Below are positions 7,137 through 15,612 of a stretch of DNA of 40,182 nt, in pieces. Positions within the stretch are counted from its first letter, which is position 1. Every line of letters starts with the position of its first letter. This DNA is from Oscillospiraceae bacterium (lineage in GTDB: Bacteria > Bacillota > Clostridia > Oscillospirales > Ruminococcaceae): NCBI GenBank assembly GCA_021769725.1, contig JAETSI010000028.1, positions 1 to 40,182 on the forward strand. The letters are read 5' to 3'. The notes below the pieces were generated by a model. That model did not search any database and was not told the origin of the DNA. It worked only from the letters and a program-made list of their open reading frames with translations. Position numbers and translations under genes: made by a program.

Positions 7137-7157
7137 GATTTGTGGTATTCTTGTTGG
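7137..7157 (+). promoter_or_regulatory. Leader/promoter repeat upstream of recombinase 1
   Basis: This 21-base segment matches 9843-9863, upstream of recombinase 2, in 20 of 21 positions. It contains TGTGGTATTCT, which reads as an extended -10 element (TG-n-TATTCT). A shorter relative, TGTGGTATTGTTG, lies at 35092-35104 upstream of the gene at 35122. Confidence 0.5.
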
Positions 7158-7181
7158 TAAAAAGCAAAGGAGAGTGAGGAA

Positions 7182-8592
7182 ATGCCGACAGTAACGGTGA
7201 TACAGCCAACCATAGTAGAAGAACAAAATACAAAAATCCGTTGTGCCGCATATTGCCGAGTGTCAAGCGATTCCGAAGATCAGCTTAATTCATTCATGGC
7301 ACAGACAAGGTACTATGAAAAAGCTTTTGAAAATTCAGAGACCGAACAGCTTGTGGACATCTATGCAGACGAGGGCATCACCGGAACCCGTGAGGACAAG
7401 CGTGACGAGTTTCAGCGTATGCTAAAGGACTGCCGACGTGGTAAGATCGACAGAATTTATACGAAATCAATAAGCCGCTTTGCCCGAAATACAAGGGATT
7501 GTCTGAAAAACGTCCGTGAACTTAAATCGCTCGGAATTACGATATACTTTGAAAAAGAGAACATCGATACCGCAAATATGACCGACGAAATGATGATCAC
7601 CATCATGGGCAGTCTGGCGCAGGAGGAATCGACTTCGATTTCGCAGAATATGCATTTTGAATGGAAAAGGACTTCTGTGCATAAGCAATGACCTGAATGC
7701 AGAGGGCATCCCAAAAAACTTAAAAGGCGAATCATGGAACAAAAATGTCGTGCGGTATGTACTGACAAACGAAAAATATATTGGGGACTGTCTTTGGCAA
7801 AAGAAATTTACCGAGAATGTATTTCCTTTCAGGAAAAGCAAAAATCAAGGTCAGGTGGACAGCTATTATGTAACCGACGCTCATGAGCCGATCATATCAA
7901 GAGATGACTTTACAAAGGTTCAGACGCTCTTAAAACAGCGCGGCGAATATTTCGGCAATACCGAATTTAAGCAGTATCCGTTAAGTATGAAAGTTTTCTG
8001 CGATAATTGCGGGAAAATATATAGGCGAAAAAATATAAACGGAAAAATTTATTGGGTATGTAGAACCCATGATAACCGGGCAAAAGATTGTCCGAATAAG
8101 GCGATAGCTCAGGATTTGATATATACTGCATTCATAAGGTTGTACAATAAGCTGTGGTACAACTACAAGCAAATTCTTGTACCTCTCCAAACAACTTTAC
8201 AGGACTTAAAATTACGCCAGTTCAGCGGCAAAACTCAGGTAATGGACATTCACAAAGAAATCGCTAAGCTTCGGGAACAGACGCACGTCCTTGCTCGACT
8301 GAAAACAAAAGGATTTCTGGACGAAGCTAAATATATCGAGCAGATCACAGAACTGACTGCGAAAATAAATAAGCTGCAAACAGAGCTGAAAAAGCTTACA
8401 CGCTCCGATGACGAGGACGAAACTCTGGATCAGATCGAAATGTTAATAGACTTTTTTGAAAGGCGTAATAAGCCTATAACCGAGTTTGAAGAATCGGTAT
8501 TTGAAAGTATAATTAAGAAGATCGTGGTTATAAACCAAAAGGAACTTGAGTTTAACTTGATCGGCGGGCTGAAATTTACAGAATACTGTTGA
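7182..8592 (+). pseudogene. Large serine recombinase 1, broken by internal deletion and frameshift
   Basis: The N-terminal catalytic domain is complete: CAAYCRVSSDSEDQLNS with the nucleophilic Ser and its Arg, DEGITGTR, KSISRFARN with the catalytic arginines, and TIMGSLAQEESTSISQN. After about 7650 the frame runs to TGA 7689-7691. The remainder of the protein is in another frame from about 7654 (NGKGLLCISNDLNAEGIP, then the recombinase domain, the CDNCGKIYRRKN zinc ribbon and a coiled coil) to 8592. About 60 residues that normally join these parts, including the KRxxxG and YGY segment, are missing. The start is ATG 7182 with GGAG/GAGG in front. Large serine recombinases integrate and excise ICEs; this copy should be inactive unless its catalytic domain works alone. 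Confidence 0.85.
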
Positions 8593-8617
8593 ATTTCAAG
8601 GACGAATATGATATAAT
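8589..8617 (+). promoter_or_regulatory. Promoter of the DUF1016 gene
   Basis: TTGAAT (8589-8594), a 17-base spacer and a perfect TATAAT (8612-8617) preceded by TGA make an extended -10. The DUF1016 gene thus has its own promoter inside the recombinase cluster. Confidence 0.7.
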
Positions 8618-8671
8618 GAATATAATAATTTTTTTGTTAATCAATATCAATTTCAACGGACAGGAGGAAAA

Positions 8672-9766
8672 ATGAATTATATACAAGATAATGACAATAC
8701 TGACATTATGAATTACTACACTAAAACTGACAATATAGTATCAGATATGCAGAAAATCATTGAGTTTTCACGAGAAAAGGCTTATCAGCTTGTCAACTTG
8801 GCTCTGCTCCAAAGAAATTGGTTGATCGGATATAGGATCGCTGAAGAAGAACTTCAGGGAGAATGCAGAGCAGAATACGGCGCTGAAGTAATAAAAAATC
8901 TGTCGAAGGAACTTACGGGGATATACGGCAAAGGTTTCACGAAGTCCAATCTTTACAGTTTTTACTCTTTTTACAAATACTTTCCTGAGATTTTCCACGC
9001 AGCGAGTGGAAAATCAGGTTCACTGTTAAGCTGGACACATTACCGCAGTCTTATTCAGGTCAAGGATGAAAAAGCTCGTCAATGGTATGAAAAAGAAGCA
9101 TATGAGCAGACTTGGAGTGTACGGACTTTGCAGAGAAACATTGCTTCCCAGTATTATTATCGTATGCTGAAAACGCAGAATCAACAGGCGGTAGAAAGCG
9201 AAATGAAAGAAATCACTGCCCCTTATCAAAATGATAAATTGGAGTATGTGAAAAATCCGGTTATTGCTGAGTTTTTAGGACTTTCATACAATACGGATTT
9301 TACCGAGAATGATTTGGAAAGCTGTATTCTTTCAAATCTGCAAAAATTTCTTATGGAACTCGGAAAGGGCTATGCTTTTGTGGCAAGACAGCAGCATATA
9401 AAAACCGAAAAGCAAGATTATTTTATTGACCTTGTTTTCTATAATTATATTCTCAAATGCTTTGTGCTGATAGATTTAAAAACCGAAAAAATTACTCATC
9501 AGGACGTAGGGCAGATGGATATGTATATCCGTATGTATGACGAGATTAAACGCAGTGAGGGAGATAATCCGACAATGGGCATTGTTCTTTGTTCCGAAAC
9601 AGATGAGGATATTGCAAGATATTCGATTTTACATGGAAACGAACAGCTTTTCGCATCAAAATATAAATTGTACCTTCCTACTGAAGAAGAACTAAAAGCT
9701 GAGATTGAAACACAAAAAGCAATGTTTTTATTACAGCAAAAAGAAAAAGATAGTTTTGATATTTAA
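8672..9766 (+). CDS. DUF1016/YhcG-family PD-(D/E)XK nuclease-like protein
   Basis: The 364-residue protein has the usual length and layout of the YhcG family. The N-terminal DUF1016 region has LVNLALLQRNWLIGYRI, YGAEVIKNLSKELT and the GFTKSNLYSFYSFYKYFP and LSWTHYRSL motifs. The C-terminal nuclease-like domain, from about residue 248, has YFIDLVFYN and CFVLIDLKTE (the Asp and Asp-x-Lys of PD-(D/E)XK) followed by DVGQMDMYIRMY. The family is scattered among bacteria with R-M and mobile-element associations; its function is not settled. It lies between recombinases 1 and 2 with its own promoter and terminator, so it is probably an inserted cargo gene. AGGAGG precedes the ATG. Confidence 0.85.
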   Translation: MNYIQDNDNTDIMNYYTKTDNIVSDMQKIIEFSREKAYQLVNLALLQRNWLIGYRIAEEELQGECRAEYGAEVIKNLSKELTGIYGKGFTKSNLYSFYSFYKYFPEIFHAASGKSGSLLSWTHYRSLIQVKDEKARQWYEKEAYEQTWSVRTLQRNIASQYYYRMLKTQNQQAVESEMKEITAPYQNDKLEYVKNPVIAEFLGLSYNTDFTENDLESCILSNLQKFLMELGKGYAFVARQQHIKTEKQDYFIDLVFYNYILKCFVLIDLKTEKITHQDVGQMDMYIRMYDEIKRSEGDNPTMGIVLCSETDEDIARYSILHGNEQLFASKYKLYLPTEEELKAEIETQKAMFLLQQKEKDSFDI

Positions 9767-9777
9767 TAAACTTCATG

Positions 9778-9815
9778 AAATGCGCTATGTAACCAAAATA
9801 CAAAGCGCATTTTTG
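9778..9815 (+). terminator. Intrinsic terminator after the DUF1016 gene
   Basis: AATGCGCT (9779-9786) pairs with AGCGCATT (9804-9811), followed by TTTTG. It separates the DUF1016 gene from recombinase 2. Confidence 0.7.
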
Positions 9816-9842
9816 TTGCCCTTGGATATAGCAATTTTGAGA

Positions 9843-9863
9843 GATTTGTGGTATCCTTGTTGG
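9843..9863 (+). promoter_or_regulatory. Leader/promoter repeat upstream of recombinase 2
   Basis: This is the second copy of the 21-base segment at 7137-7157 (one difference, T to C), with TGTGGTATCCT as a possible extended -10. It lies 20 bases before the likely start of recombinase 2. Confidence 0.5.
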
Positions 9864-9882
9864 GTGAAGGGAGATGATGAAA

Positions 9883-10797
9883 ATGCCAAAAAACAGAGTG
9901 ATCCCGTTCGGCTACTGCATGAGAAATGGCGAGATAACTACCGATTTGAAAGAGGTTTACGCAGTTGCAACAATTTTCAGCGAATATCTGAACGGCAGCA
10001 GCCTACTGCAAATCGCAAAGCTGATGGAATCCGAGAAAATCCGATATACCGAGGATTATGATCATTGGAATAAGAACATGGTAAAGCGGATAATCGAAAA
10101 TGAGAAGTACCTCGGTACCGACAAACATCCGCAGTTGATCGCCGAGGATATTTTCAGACAAGCAAATGAAAAACGGGTACGGAAAGCAACCACACTTAAT
10201 CTGATATCCAATGACTTACATGAAATCAGAAAGGTTACATACTGCGCCGAATGCGGTGGGAAGCTTTTCAGAAAAGTTAACGGCAAGGGGAGAGAATATT
10301 GGAACTGCGGAAATCCCGACTGCTTTAAATATGAATATCGAATGACCGATCAGATGATAATCGGAGCGGCGCTGACTGTTCTGAATTCGGTCATTGCAAA
10401 TCCGAGCCTATTGGAGTACAGGGGAGAGGTAAGCAAATATTCTCCCGGTACTGAAATGATACGCAAACAGAATGAAATTAATCAGATGATGGATTCAGCA
10501 CAACCTGATTTTGACAGAATAAAATCGGAGATTTTCAAGTTCGCAGAAATGAAATATGACTGCTGCACTTACGATGAAAATCCGCAGAAAACAGCGGAAA
10601 TCAAGGCTCTGTTTGAAAATCAGGAACAATTAAATACGCTCGATATTGGCTTATTCAAAGCGTGTATTTCACGAATCTGGATAAGCCATTTTTGCACCAT
10701 AGAGGTTGAGTTTGTCAACGGAGTTACCATAAAAAATATCACAGAGAGGAATGATAAAAATGCCCACAGCGCCGAATGTCACGATAATTCCTGCTAA
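9883..10797 (+). CDS. Serine recombinase-like protein 2, lacking the resolvase catalytic domain
   Basis: The 304-residue protein starts directly in the recombinase DNA-binding domain (MPKNRVIPFGYCMRNGE). WNKNMVKRIIENEKYLG and the EDIFRQANE block follow, then a zinc ribbon (YCAECGGKLF with a CGNPDC pair) and a C-terminal helical part. No YCRVS or SRFARN motif exists, so it cannot cut DNA. Catalytic-domain-free partners of this sort are common in multi-recombinase ICE modules and may help in synapsis or direction control. ATGs at 9874 and 9877 are also in frame, but their spacing to AAGGGA (9867-9872) is too short; 9883 gives a normal spacing and the same MP start as both neighbours. Its 3' end overlaps the start of recombinase 3. 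Confidence 0.75.
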   Translation: MPKNRVIPFGYCMRNGEITTDLKEVYAVATIFSEYLNGSSLLQIAKLMESEKIRYTEDYDHWNKNMVKRIIENEKYLGTDKHPQLIAEDIFRQANEKRVRKATTLNLISNDLHEIRKVTYCAECGGKLFRKVNGKGREYWNCGNPDCFKYEYRMTDQMIIGAALTVLNSVIANPSLLEYRGEVSKYSPGTEMIRKQNEINQMMDSAQPDFDRIKSEIFKFAEMKYDCCTYDENPQKTAEIKALFENQEQLNTLDIGLFKACISRIWISHFCTIEVEFVNGVTIKNITERNDKNAHSAECHDNSC

Positions 10798-12208
10798 AGT
10801 GCAGACTGCTGAAAATCGTAATAAGTACCACCAGCTAAGAGTTGCCGCTTACTGCCGTGTCAGTACAGAACAGGAGGAACAACAGAATTCATATCAGGTT
10901 CAGATCGCATATTACACAGATTTGATAAATCGTAAAAAGGAATGGACTCTGGCTGGTATATTCGCTGACGAAGGTATAAGCGGAACTCAGACAAAAAAAC
11001 GTACCGAGTTCAATCAATTTATGATCGCATTATACGGATCATTTGCTCAGGCAGAATCAGAATCCATCAGTAAAAATGTAAGCTGGGGAAAAGAAAAGGC
11101 TTTCCGTGAGGGAAAAGTTCAGTTTCAGTATAAATATCTTCTCGGCTACAAAAAAGGTGCTGACGGCAAGCCGGAAATTGTACCCGAAGAAGCAGAAACA
11201 GTAAGGCTGATATATAACCTTTTTCTGGACGGATACAGTATGACTAATATAAAAAGGGTACTTGAAAGCAAAAATATTTTGACGTCAACGGGCAAAAAAG
11301 TGTGGAACGAATCACTGATTTGCAGCATTCTGAAAAATGAAAAATATGTTGGAGATGCGCTCCTGCAAAAGACCTTTACCTCCGACTGTATCACTCACAA
11401 GGTTGTGAAGAATAACGGAGAACGTCCTATGTATCTGATTACTAACCACCACGATCCTATAGTCGACCGTGACACCTACAACCGAGTTCAGCAGGAGCTT
11501 GCAAGACGAAGTTCTAAACGGAAAATAAGCGATAAAACTACTACCGAGCAAGGAAAATACAGCAGTAAATATGCACTCACAGAATTACTTATCTGCGGTC
11601 ACTGCGGTACGCCTTACAGAAGAACCACTTGGGCGGCAAGAGGCAACAAGCAAATTGTATGGCGGTGCATAAGCCGCCTTGAACACGGCAAAAAGTATTG
11701 TCCCGATTCGCCTACGATAAAGGAAGAACAGCTCCACAAGGCGATAATTCGTGCAATCAATAATTACTACTCCTGCCGTAACGATATTGTGAGGATTTTG
11801 AAAGCAAATATTGGTTCGGTGCTTGAATGTCAGGGACAGGAAGAAATCTTAGCCGCAGAAAAAAGGCTGAAAGAGATCGATCAGGCAAGGACTGATTTAG
11901 TCAGCTTGATAGCTTCGGGCGGCTGCGATGAGGACAAGCTTGACAGCGAGTTTGCAAAGCTTTATTCGGAAGAACAAGGACTAAGCAAACGGCTGAAAAT
12001 GTTAAAATCTCAGAATAAGACCTCCGCCGAAACACAGTCCAAGCTTGATAAAATCATGGATATGATCGAGCATGAAAAGTTTGAATTGGAAACGTTTGAT
12101 AATGTGCTTATACGAAAACTGATCGAGTGCGTAAAAGTACTGAGCAAGACCGAAATACTGGTGATTTTCAAGGGTGGATACGAGGTCAGGACTGAAATTG
12201 AACAATAA
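10760..12208 (+). CDS. Large serine recombinase 3 with an in-frame deletion in the catalytic domain
   Basis: The 482-residue protein has LRVAAYCRVSTEQEEQQNS (nucleophilic Ser), then FADEGISGTQTKKRTEFNQF, which jumps straight to IALYGSFAQAESESISKNV. The roughly 60 residues normally between these, carrying the SxSRFARN catalytic arginines and the helix with the FEKENI strand, are missing with the frame kept. The recombinase domain, a zinc ribbon (CGHCGTPYRR with a later Cys) and a coiled coil follow normally. The ATG at 10760 fits GAGAGGA (10744-10750) better than that at 10751. It overlaps recombinase 2, so they form one operon. Without the arginines, strand exchange is unlikely. Confidence 0.8.
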   Translation: MPTAPNVTIIPAKVQTAENRNKYHQLRVAAYCRVSTEQEEQQNSYQVQIAYYTDLINRKKEWTLAGIFADEGISGTQTKKRTEFNQFMIALYGSFAQAESESISKNVSWGKEKAFREGKVQFQYKYLLGYKKGADGKPEIVPEEAETVRLIYNLFLDGYSMTNIKRVLESKNILTSTGKKVWNESLICSILKNEKYVGDALLQKTFTSDCITHKVVKNNGERPMYLITNHHDPIVDRDTYNRVQQELARRSSKRKISDKTTTEQGKYSSKYALTELLICGHCGTPYRRTTWAARGNKQIVWRCISRLEHGKKYCPDSPTIKEEQLHKAIIRAINNYYSCRNDIVRILKANIGSVLECQGQEEILAAEKRLKEIDQARTDLVSLIASGGCDEDKLDSEFAKLYSEEQGLSKRLKMLKSQNKTSAETQSKLDKIMDMIEHEKFELETFDNVLIRKLIECVKVLSKTEILVIFKGGYEVRTEIEQ

Positions 12209-12212
12209 TAGA

Positions 12213-12244
12213 AAAAGCGGAAACCATCTAGGGCTTCCGCTTTT
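12213..12244 (+). terminator. Bidirectional terminator between recombinase 3 and the ParE gene
   Basis: AAAAGCGGAA (12213-12222) pairs with TTCCGCTTTT (12235-12244). The A-run and T-run allow it to end transcription from both sides of this convergent pair. Confidence 0.85.
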
Positions 12245-12248
12245 GTCA

Positions 12249-12650
12249 TTATTTCAGTTTTTCATATGCATCACGATTCTGTTCTATGAGTTTATCTGAG
12301 ATCGCAGTAACTTCGTCATAATCAGCAATCTGTATATAGCTCGTTCCAAGCAGCTGCCGGCAGTAATCACGGCGACCGTTCATGACACGATATACAGAGA
12401 CTACGTCATTCTTCACCTTGTAGAAAATAAGGTAATTGCCGCAGACGAGAAAACGATAATCCGTTTTCACTTCAAGGATTGAATCAAGCGATGCTCCGAT
12501 AAATGGTGCGTTTTTCAGCTCCTTATAGGCAGAAACGATTCTCTTTGCAATGCGGTCGGCAGCGGAAGGATTGCAGAGTTCTTCACGAATGTAACGCTTG
12601 ATTTCCGCAATATCTTTAATGACTTCAGGGTTAATTCGCAGTTTCATCAT
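12249..12650 (-). CDS. ParE/RelE-family toxin
   Basis: The 133-residue protein has the ParE/RelE fold: KLRINPEVIKDIAEIKRYI at the N-terminus, NAPFIGASL, then YRFLVCGNYLIFYKV and VYRVMNGRRDY. About 30 further residues at the C-terminus make it longer than the usual 95-105. Its ATGATG start overlaps the stop of the antitoxin gene in an ATGA arrangement, so translation is coupled. Family members poison gyrase (ParE) or ribosome-bound mRNA (RelE); the RRDY ending fits either, so the target is unknown. Confidence 0.8.
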   Translation of the reverse strand: MMKLRINPEVIKDIAEIKRYIREELCNPSAADRIAKRIVSAYKELKNAPFIGASLDSILEVKTDYRFLVCGNYLIFYKVKNDVVSVYRVMNGRRDYCRQLLGTSYIQIADYDEVTAISDKLIEQNRDAYEKLK

Positions 12651-12895
12651 AAGCTGTCAATTGCGGCATCAGCATCCTCTTCGGATAGCCAGCCTTTCTC
12701 CTCTGCTGTTTTTTCAGCTTTGGCAAGTGCAGAAAGCAGCTTTAAAGCAGCACGCTGTTTCTCGTACTCCTCCATATCGACAATGACATAACGTCCTCTG
12801 CCGTTTTTAGTGAGAAAAACAGGCTCTCCGACTGCTATATCACGAAGGACTTCATTGTAGTTTCTCAAATCAGATACAGGTTTAATATTAGGCAT
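12647..12895 (-). CDS. Phd/YefM-family antitoxin
   Basis: The 82-residue protein has the Phd/YefM N-terminal DNA-binding fold: VSDLRNYNEVLRDIAVGEPVF, LTKNGRGRYVIVDMEEYEK. An acidic helical C-terminus follows and would wrap the toxin. AAGGAGG lies before the ATG on the minus strand. It is the first gene of the pair and probably represses the promoter in the 12896-12996 gap, which it shares divergently with the amidoligase gene. Confidence 0.85.
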   Translation of the reverse strand: MPNIKPVSDLRNYNEVLRDIAVGEPVFLTKNGRGRYVIVDMEEYEKQRAALKLLSALAKAEKTAEEKGWLSEEDADAAIDSL

Positions 12896-12996
12896 ATGAA
12901 AACCTCCTTATTTTCAATAGTGAATATTGTGCTGTAATTATTGTATCACATTTTTACGAAAAAATCAACAGCAAATTGAAAGAAGGTGAAAACAAA

Positions 12997-14082
12997 ATGT
13001 CAAAAAACTTTGATGGAATCAAAACACAAAAGTTAGGTGTGGAAATCGAGTGTACCGGTTTAACAAGAGCGGCAGCGGCAAAGGCGGTCGCAAAGGTTTT
13101 AGGCGGCTCTACTGAGCATTTCGGAGGCAGTTATGACAGATACGATGTTTACGACGGCAAAAACAGACGTTGGAAAATAATGTCTGACGCAAGTATCAGA
13201 TGTACGAATAAGAACGGGTATCCGGCTTCTAAGCTTTACTCCGTCGAGCTTGTAACTCCGATTTTGAAGTATGAGGATATGGCAACACTTCAGGAAGTGG
13301 TTCGTTCTATTCGGCGGAGCGGAGGCGTTTGCAATGAGTCAACGGGAATCCATATTCATATTGATTTTGAGCCTTATGATGCACAAAAGCTGCGTAATTT
13401 AGTAAATATTTTTGCAAGTAAAGAGGATATGCTCTATCAGGCTTTGCAAGTAAATTCAGAACGTGAGCAGCATTATTGCAGAAAAGTTGACAAGCGTTTT
13501 CTTGAAGAACTTAACCGAAGAAAACCAACTGACTTGCAGACAATAAAACGGCTGTGGTACGGCGATAATGCCGAATATCACTCCCATTATGACTCATCCC
13601 GGTATCGATGTTTAAACTTACATCCGGTGTTTACGGACAACAACATCGAAGTGAGAGCCTTCAACAGCAGTTTAAATGCGGGTGTGTTGAGAGCATATAT
13701 TTCACTGGTTTTGGCAGTCAGTAATCAGGCTCTGACCCAGAAATCGGCAAGTTCACGAGTAACGCAGAGTGAGAATCCTCGCTATACGTTCAGAACGTGG
13801 CTTATCCGAATAGGTCTGAATGGGCAAGAATTTAAGAACTGTCGAAAGCACTTGCTTTCTCACCTTGAGGGAAATATAGCGTGGCTTCATCCCGAAGATG
13901 CCATGAAACAACGTGAACGACTGAAAGCAGAACGGCAAGCCGCCTGTGAGCAGCGTGTCGAGCCTGTGTCGGCAGTTTCGCAGGAAAACGAGATAACACC
14001 CAATGAAAATTTCGAGCCGTCAGAGAGCGAATGTGAGGACTTTGAAGAAGATGAAGAAATGGGCATGGAAATGTCAATGTGA
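12997..14082 (+). CDS. Amidoligase-family protein (ATP-dependent peptide-bond-forming, mobile-element type)
   Basis: The 361-residue protein has the motifs of the glutamine-synthetase-like amidoligase family (Amidoligase_2): LGVEIECTG (13-21), YSVELVTPIL, the ESTGIHIHIDF metal-binding His motif and NIEVRAFNSSL. The family is predicted to ligate amino groups to carboxylates, making gamma-glutamyl or similar bonds on peptides or proteins. The gene is followed by a GGCT gene 12 bases later, a pairing known for this family. The C-terminus is very acidic and ends EEMGMEMSM, like other proteins in the window. ATG 12997 has AGAAGGTG in front; a TTG at 12976 would extend it without a better site. Confidence 0.8.
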   Translation: MSKNFDGIKTQKLGVEIECTGLTRAAAAKAVAKVLGGSTEHFGGSYDRYDVYDGKNRRWKIMSDASIRCTNKNGYPASKLYSVELVTPILKYEDMATLQEVVRSIRRSGGVCNESTGIHIHIDFEPYDAQKLRNLVNIFASKEDMLYQALQVNSEREQHYCRKVDKRFLEELNRRKPTDLQTIKRLWYGDNAEYHSHYDSSRYRCLNLHPVFTDNNIEVRAFNSSLNAGVLRAYISLVLAVSNQALTQKSASSRVTQSENPRYTFRTWLIRIGLNGQEFKNCRKHLLSHLEGNIAWLHPEDAMKQRERLKAERQAACEQRVEPVSAVSQENEITPNENFEPSESECEDFEEDEEMGMEMSM

Positions 14083-14094
14083 TCGGAGGTAAAA

Positions 14095-14598
14095 ATGAAA
14101 AATAAACAGTTATATATTGCATATGGCAGTAACATCAACCTTGAACAAATGGCGTTTCGTTGCCCGCATTCAAAGGTTGTGGGAACATCGGAGATCAAGG
14201 ACTACGAGTTGGAGTTCAGAGGTGTTGCCACCATCGTGCCAAAAGAAAATGCGACCGTTCCCGTTCTTATATGGGAACTTGATGAAAGAGATTTGCCCGT
14301 GCTAAACAGGTTCGAAGGCTGGCCGAGACTATACAGACAGGAAACGATGTCTTTTGAACTGAACGGCAGGGAAGTAGAGGGAATGGCTTATTTGATGAAT
14401 TATGGTGAGCTTTCTCCTCCAAGTCCACAGTACTACAATACGATTTTGCAGGGTTACAGAGAGAACGGTCTGGACGAAAAATATCTTCAAACAGCTCTGG
14501 AGAATTCAATTCAGCTTGAGTATTCCGTGAATGATGAATTCGATGAGGATTATGATGAAGATTATGATCTGGACGACGATATTCAGATGAGGTTTTAG
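14095..14598 (+). CDS. Gamma-glutamylcyclotransferase-like (GGCT/AIG2) protein
   Basis: In this 167-residue protein YIAYGSN (7-13) is the substrate-binding YGSN loop, and NRFEGWP carries the catalytic Glu (E74). GGCT enzymes release gamma-glutamyl groups as 5-oxoproline. Next to an amidoligase, it probably edits or reverses the bond that enzyme makes. The C-terminus is a run of Asp/Glu/Tyr ending DDDIQMRF, which resembles the acidic tip of SSB proteins (DDDIPF). A partial second copy lies at 15605-15763. A GGAGG site precedes the ATG. Confidence 0.85.
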   Translation: MKNKQLYIAYGSNINLEQMAFRCPHSKVVGTSEIKDYELEFRGVATIVPKENATVPVLIWELDERDLPVLNRFEGWPRLYRQETMSFELNGREVEGMAYLMNYGELSPPSPQYYNTILQGYRENGLDEKYLQTALENSIQLEYSVNDEFDEDYDEDYDLDDDIQMRF

Positions 14599-14611
14599 GA
14601 GGTTCAGCGGT

Positions 14612-14872
14612 ATGCAATATAAAGGATTTTATGTTAAAATAATTCCCGATGCTGATTTGCATCGGGAGGATAAGAACGGAAACGACATTCGCTGTAAAGG
14701 CTTTACTATTGAAGTTTTTGCGGATGAATCCCAAAAGATTGAGATTGATGTTTTTTCAGCAGCGGTTGATTTTGAACTGCTGAAAAATAGTATTGAAGAA
14801 GCGGAGCAGTTTGCTAAGGATTATATTGACTGCGAGGAAAAAGAGTACCGCAGAATAATTGAAGGAGAATAG
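14612..14872 (+). CDS. Small protein of the amidoligase-GGCT unit
   Basis: The 86-residue protein begins MQYKGFYVKIIPDADLHRED and continues with IRCKGFTIEVFADESQ and an acidic helix ending RRIIEGE. It starts 13 bases after the GGCT stop with AGGAGG in front. A relic copy beside a relic GGCT copy (15763-16032) shows that the two genes move together, so the protein probably works with them, perhaps as substrate or adaptor. No named family is recognised. Confidence 0.6.
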   Translation: MQYKGFYVKIIPDADLHREDKNGNDIRCKGFTIEVFADESQKIEIDVFSAAVDFELLKNSIEEAEQFAKDYIDCEEKEYRRIIEGE

Positions 14873-15224
14873 GGAAAACAGAAAGCTGCTTTATATTTGA
14901 AGTCGCTTTTTGTATGCTGTTCGTCGAAATATGTCGCAAAAATATACTGCGTTGTTAAAATATACAAATCCAGCTTTAGCGCATTGTACATTATATAGAA
15001 ATTTAGACAAGCTTGTATAAACATAGCTAAATCTATTGAAAAATGTTATTTAATTGTGTATAATTATATTGTTGATTTGAGTCGATGGGGGATAATTGTA
15101 TATTAGCATTATGATAAAAATCTTATATGACTATCACTTTTTCTCAGCGAATCTAAAAGTCCAGATAAACGGACAGAAAGTGTGATATAATAAATACATA
15201 ACAACGATAAGAAAGGAAAACGTT
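14873..15224 (+). other. AT-rich gap with a promoter-like end
   Basis: No gene was found. TGTGATATAAT (15181-15191) is an extended -10 with a perfect TATAAT (15186-15191), and GAAAGGA follows before the ATG at 15225, so the relic downstream still has expression signals. The rest of the gap shows no recognisable structure. Confidence 0.5.
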
Positions 15225-15612
15225 ATGTTTTCAAGAAAAAATCACAAAAGCAAGCTGCAAAACGGCAAATGGTGCTCAAAAGTTTTTGAAAATGAAGGTT
15301 TTGCCTAATCTCAAAGGTACTGCGATGAAAAAATTGCCAAGAAAAATATTGGTGAGTTTTCAAAAATTGAAACTGACAATTATCGCTCACTTCGTAAGCC
15401 TCTCGCAGAAAAGTACTTTCGCAGCTAAGAGACCTTTGAACCTGATAAGAATATGCTGAAATGGCTACACACCATAATTTCAAATGCGAAAGCGTTTGTT
15501 GAGGGTACATATCACGGTATGGAACGCAAACATATCCAGCTGTATCTTGATGAGTTCTGCTATCGTTTTAACAGACGTTCTTTCCACTAAAACCTTTTTG
15601 AACGCTTAGCTT
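15225..15612 (+). pseudogene. ISXO2-like (IS1595 family) transposase relic, C-terminal part
   Basis: One reading frame from ATG 15225 encodes a recognisable transposase C-terminus: MLKWLHTIISNAKAFVEGTY followed by HGMERKH, then IQLYLDEFCYRFNRRSFH and NLFERLA. The frame is never shifted, but it is interrupted by three TAA codons (15306-15308, after EKYFRS, and after RRSFH). The N-terminal half of a normal transposase is absent, and the 3' end runs directly into a GGCT relic near 15605. No terminal inverted repeats were found. Confidence 0.7.
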
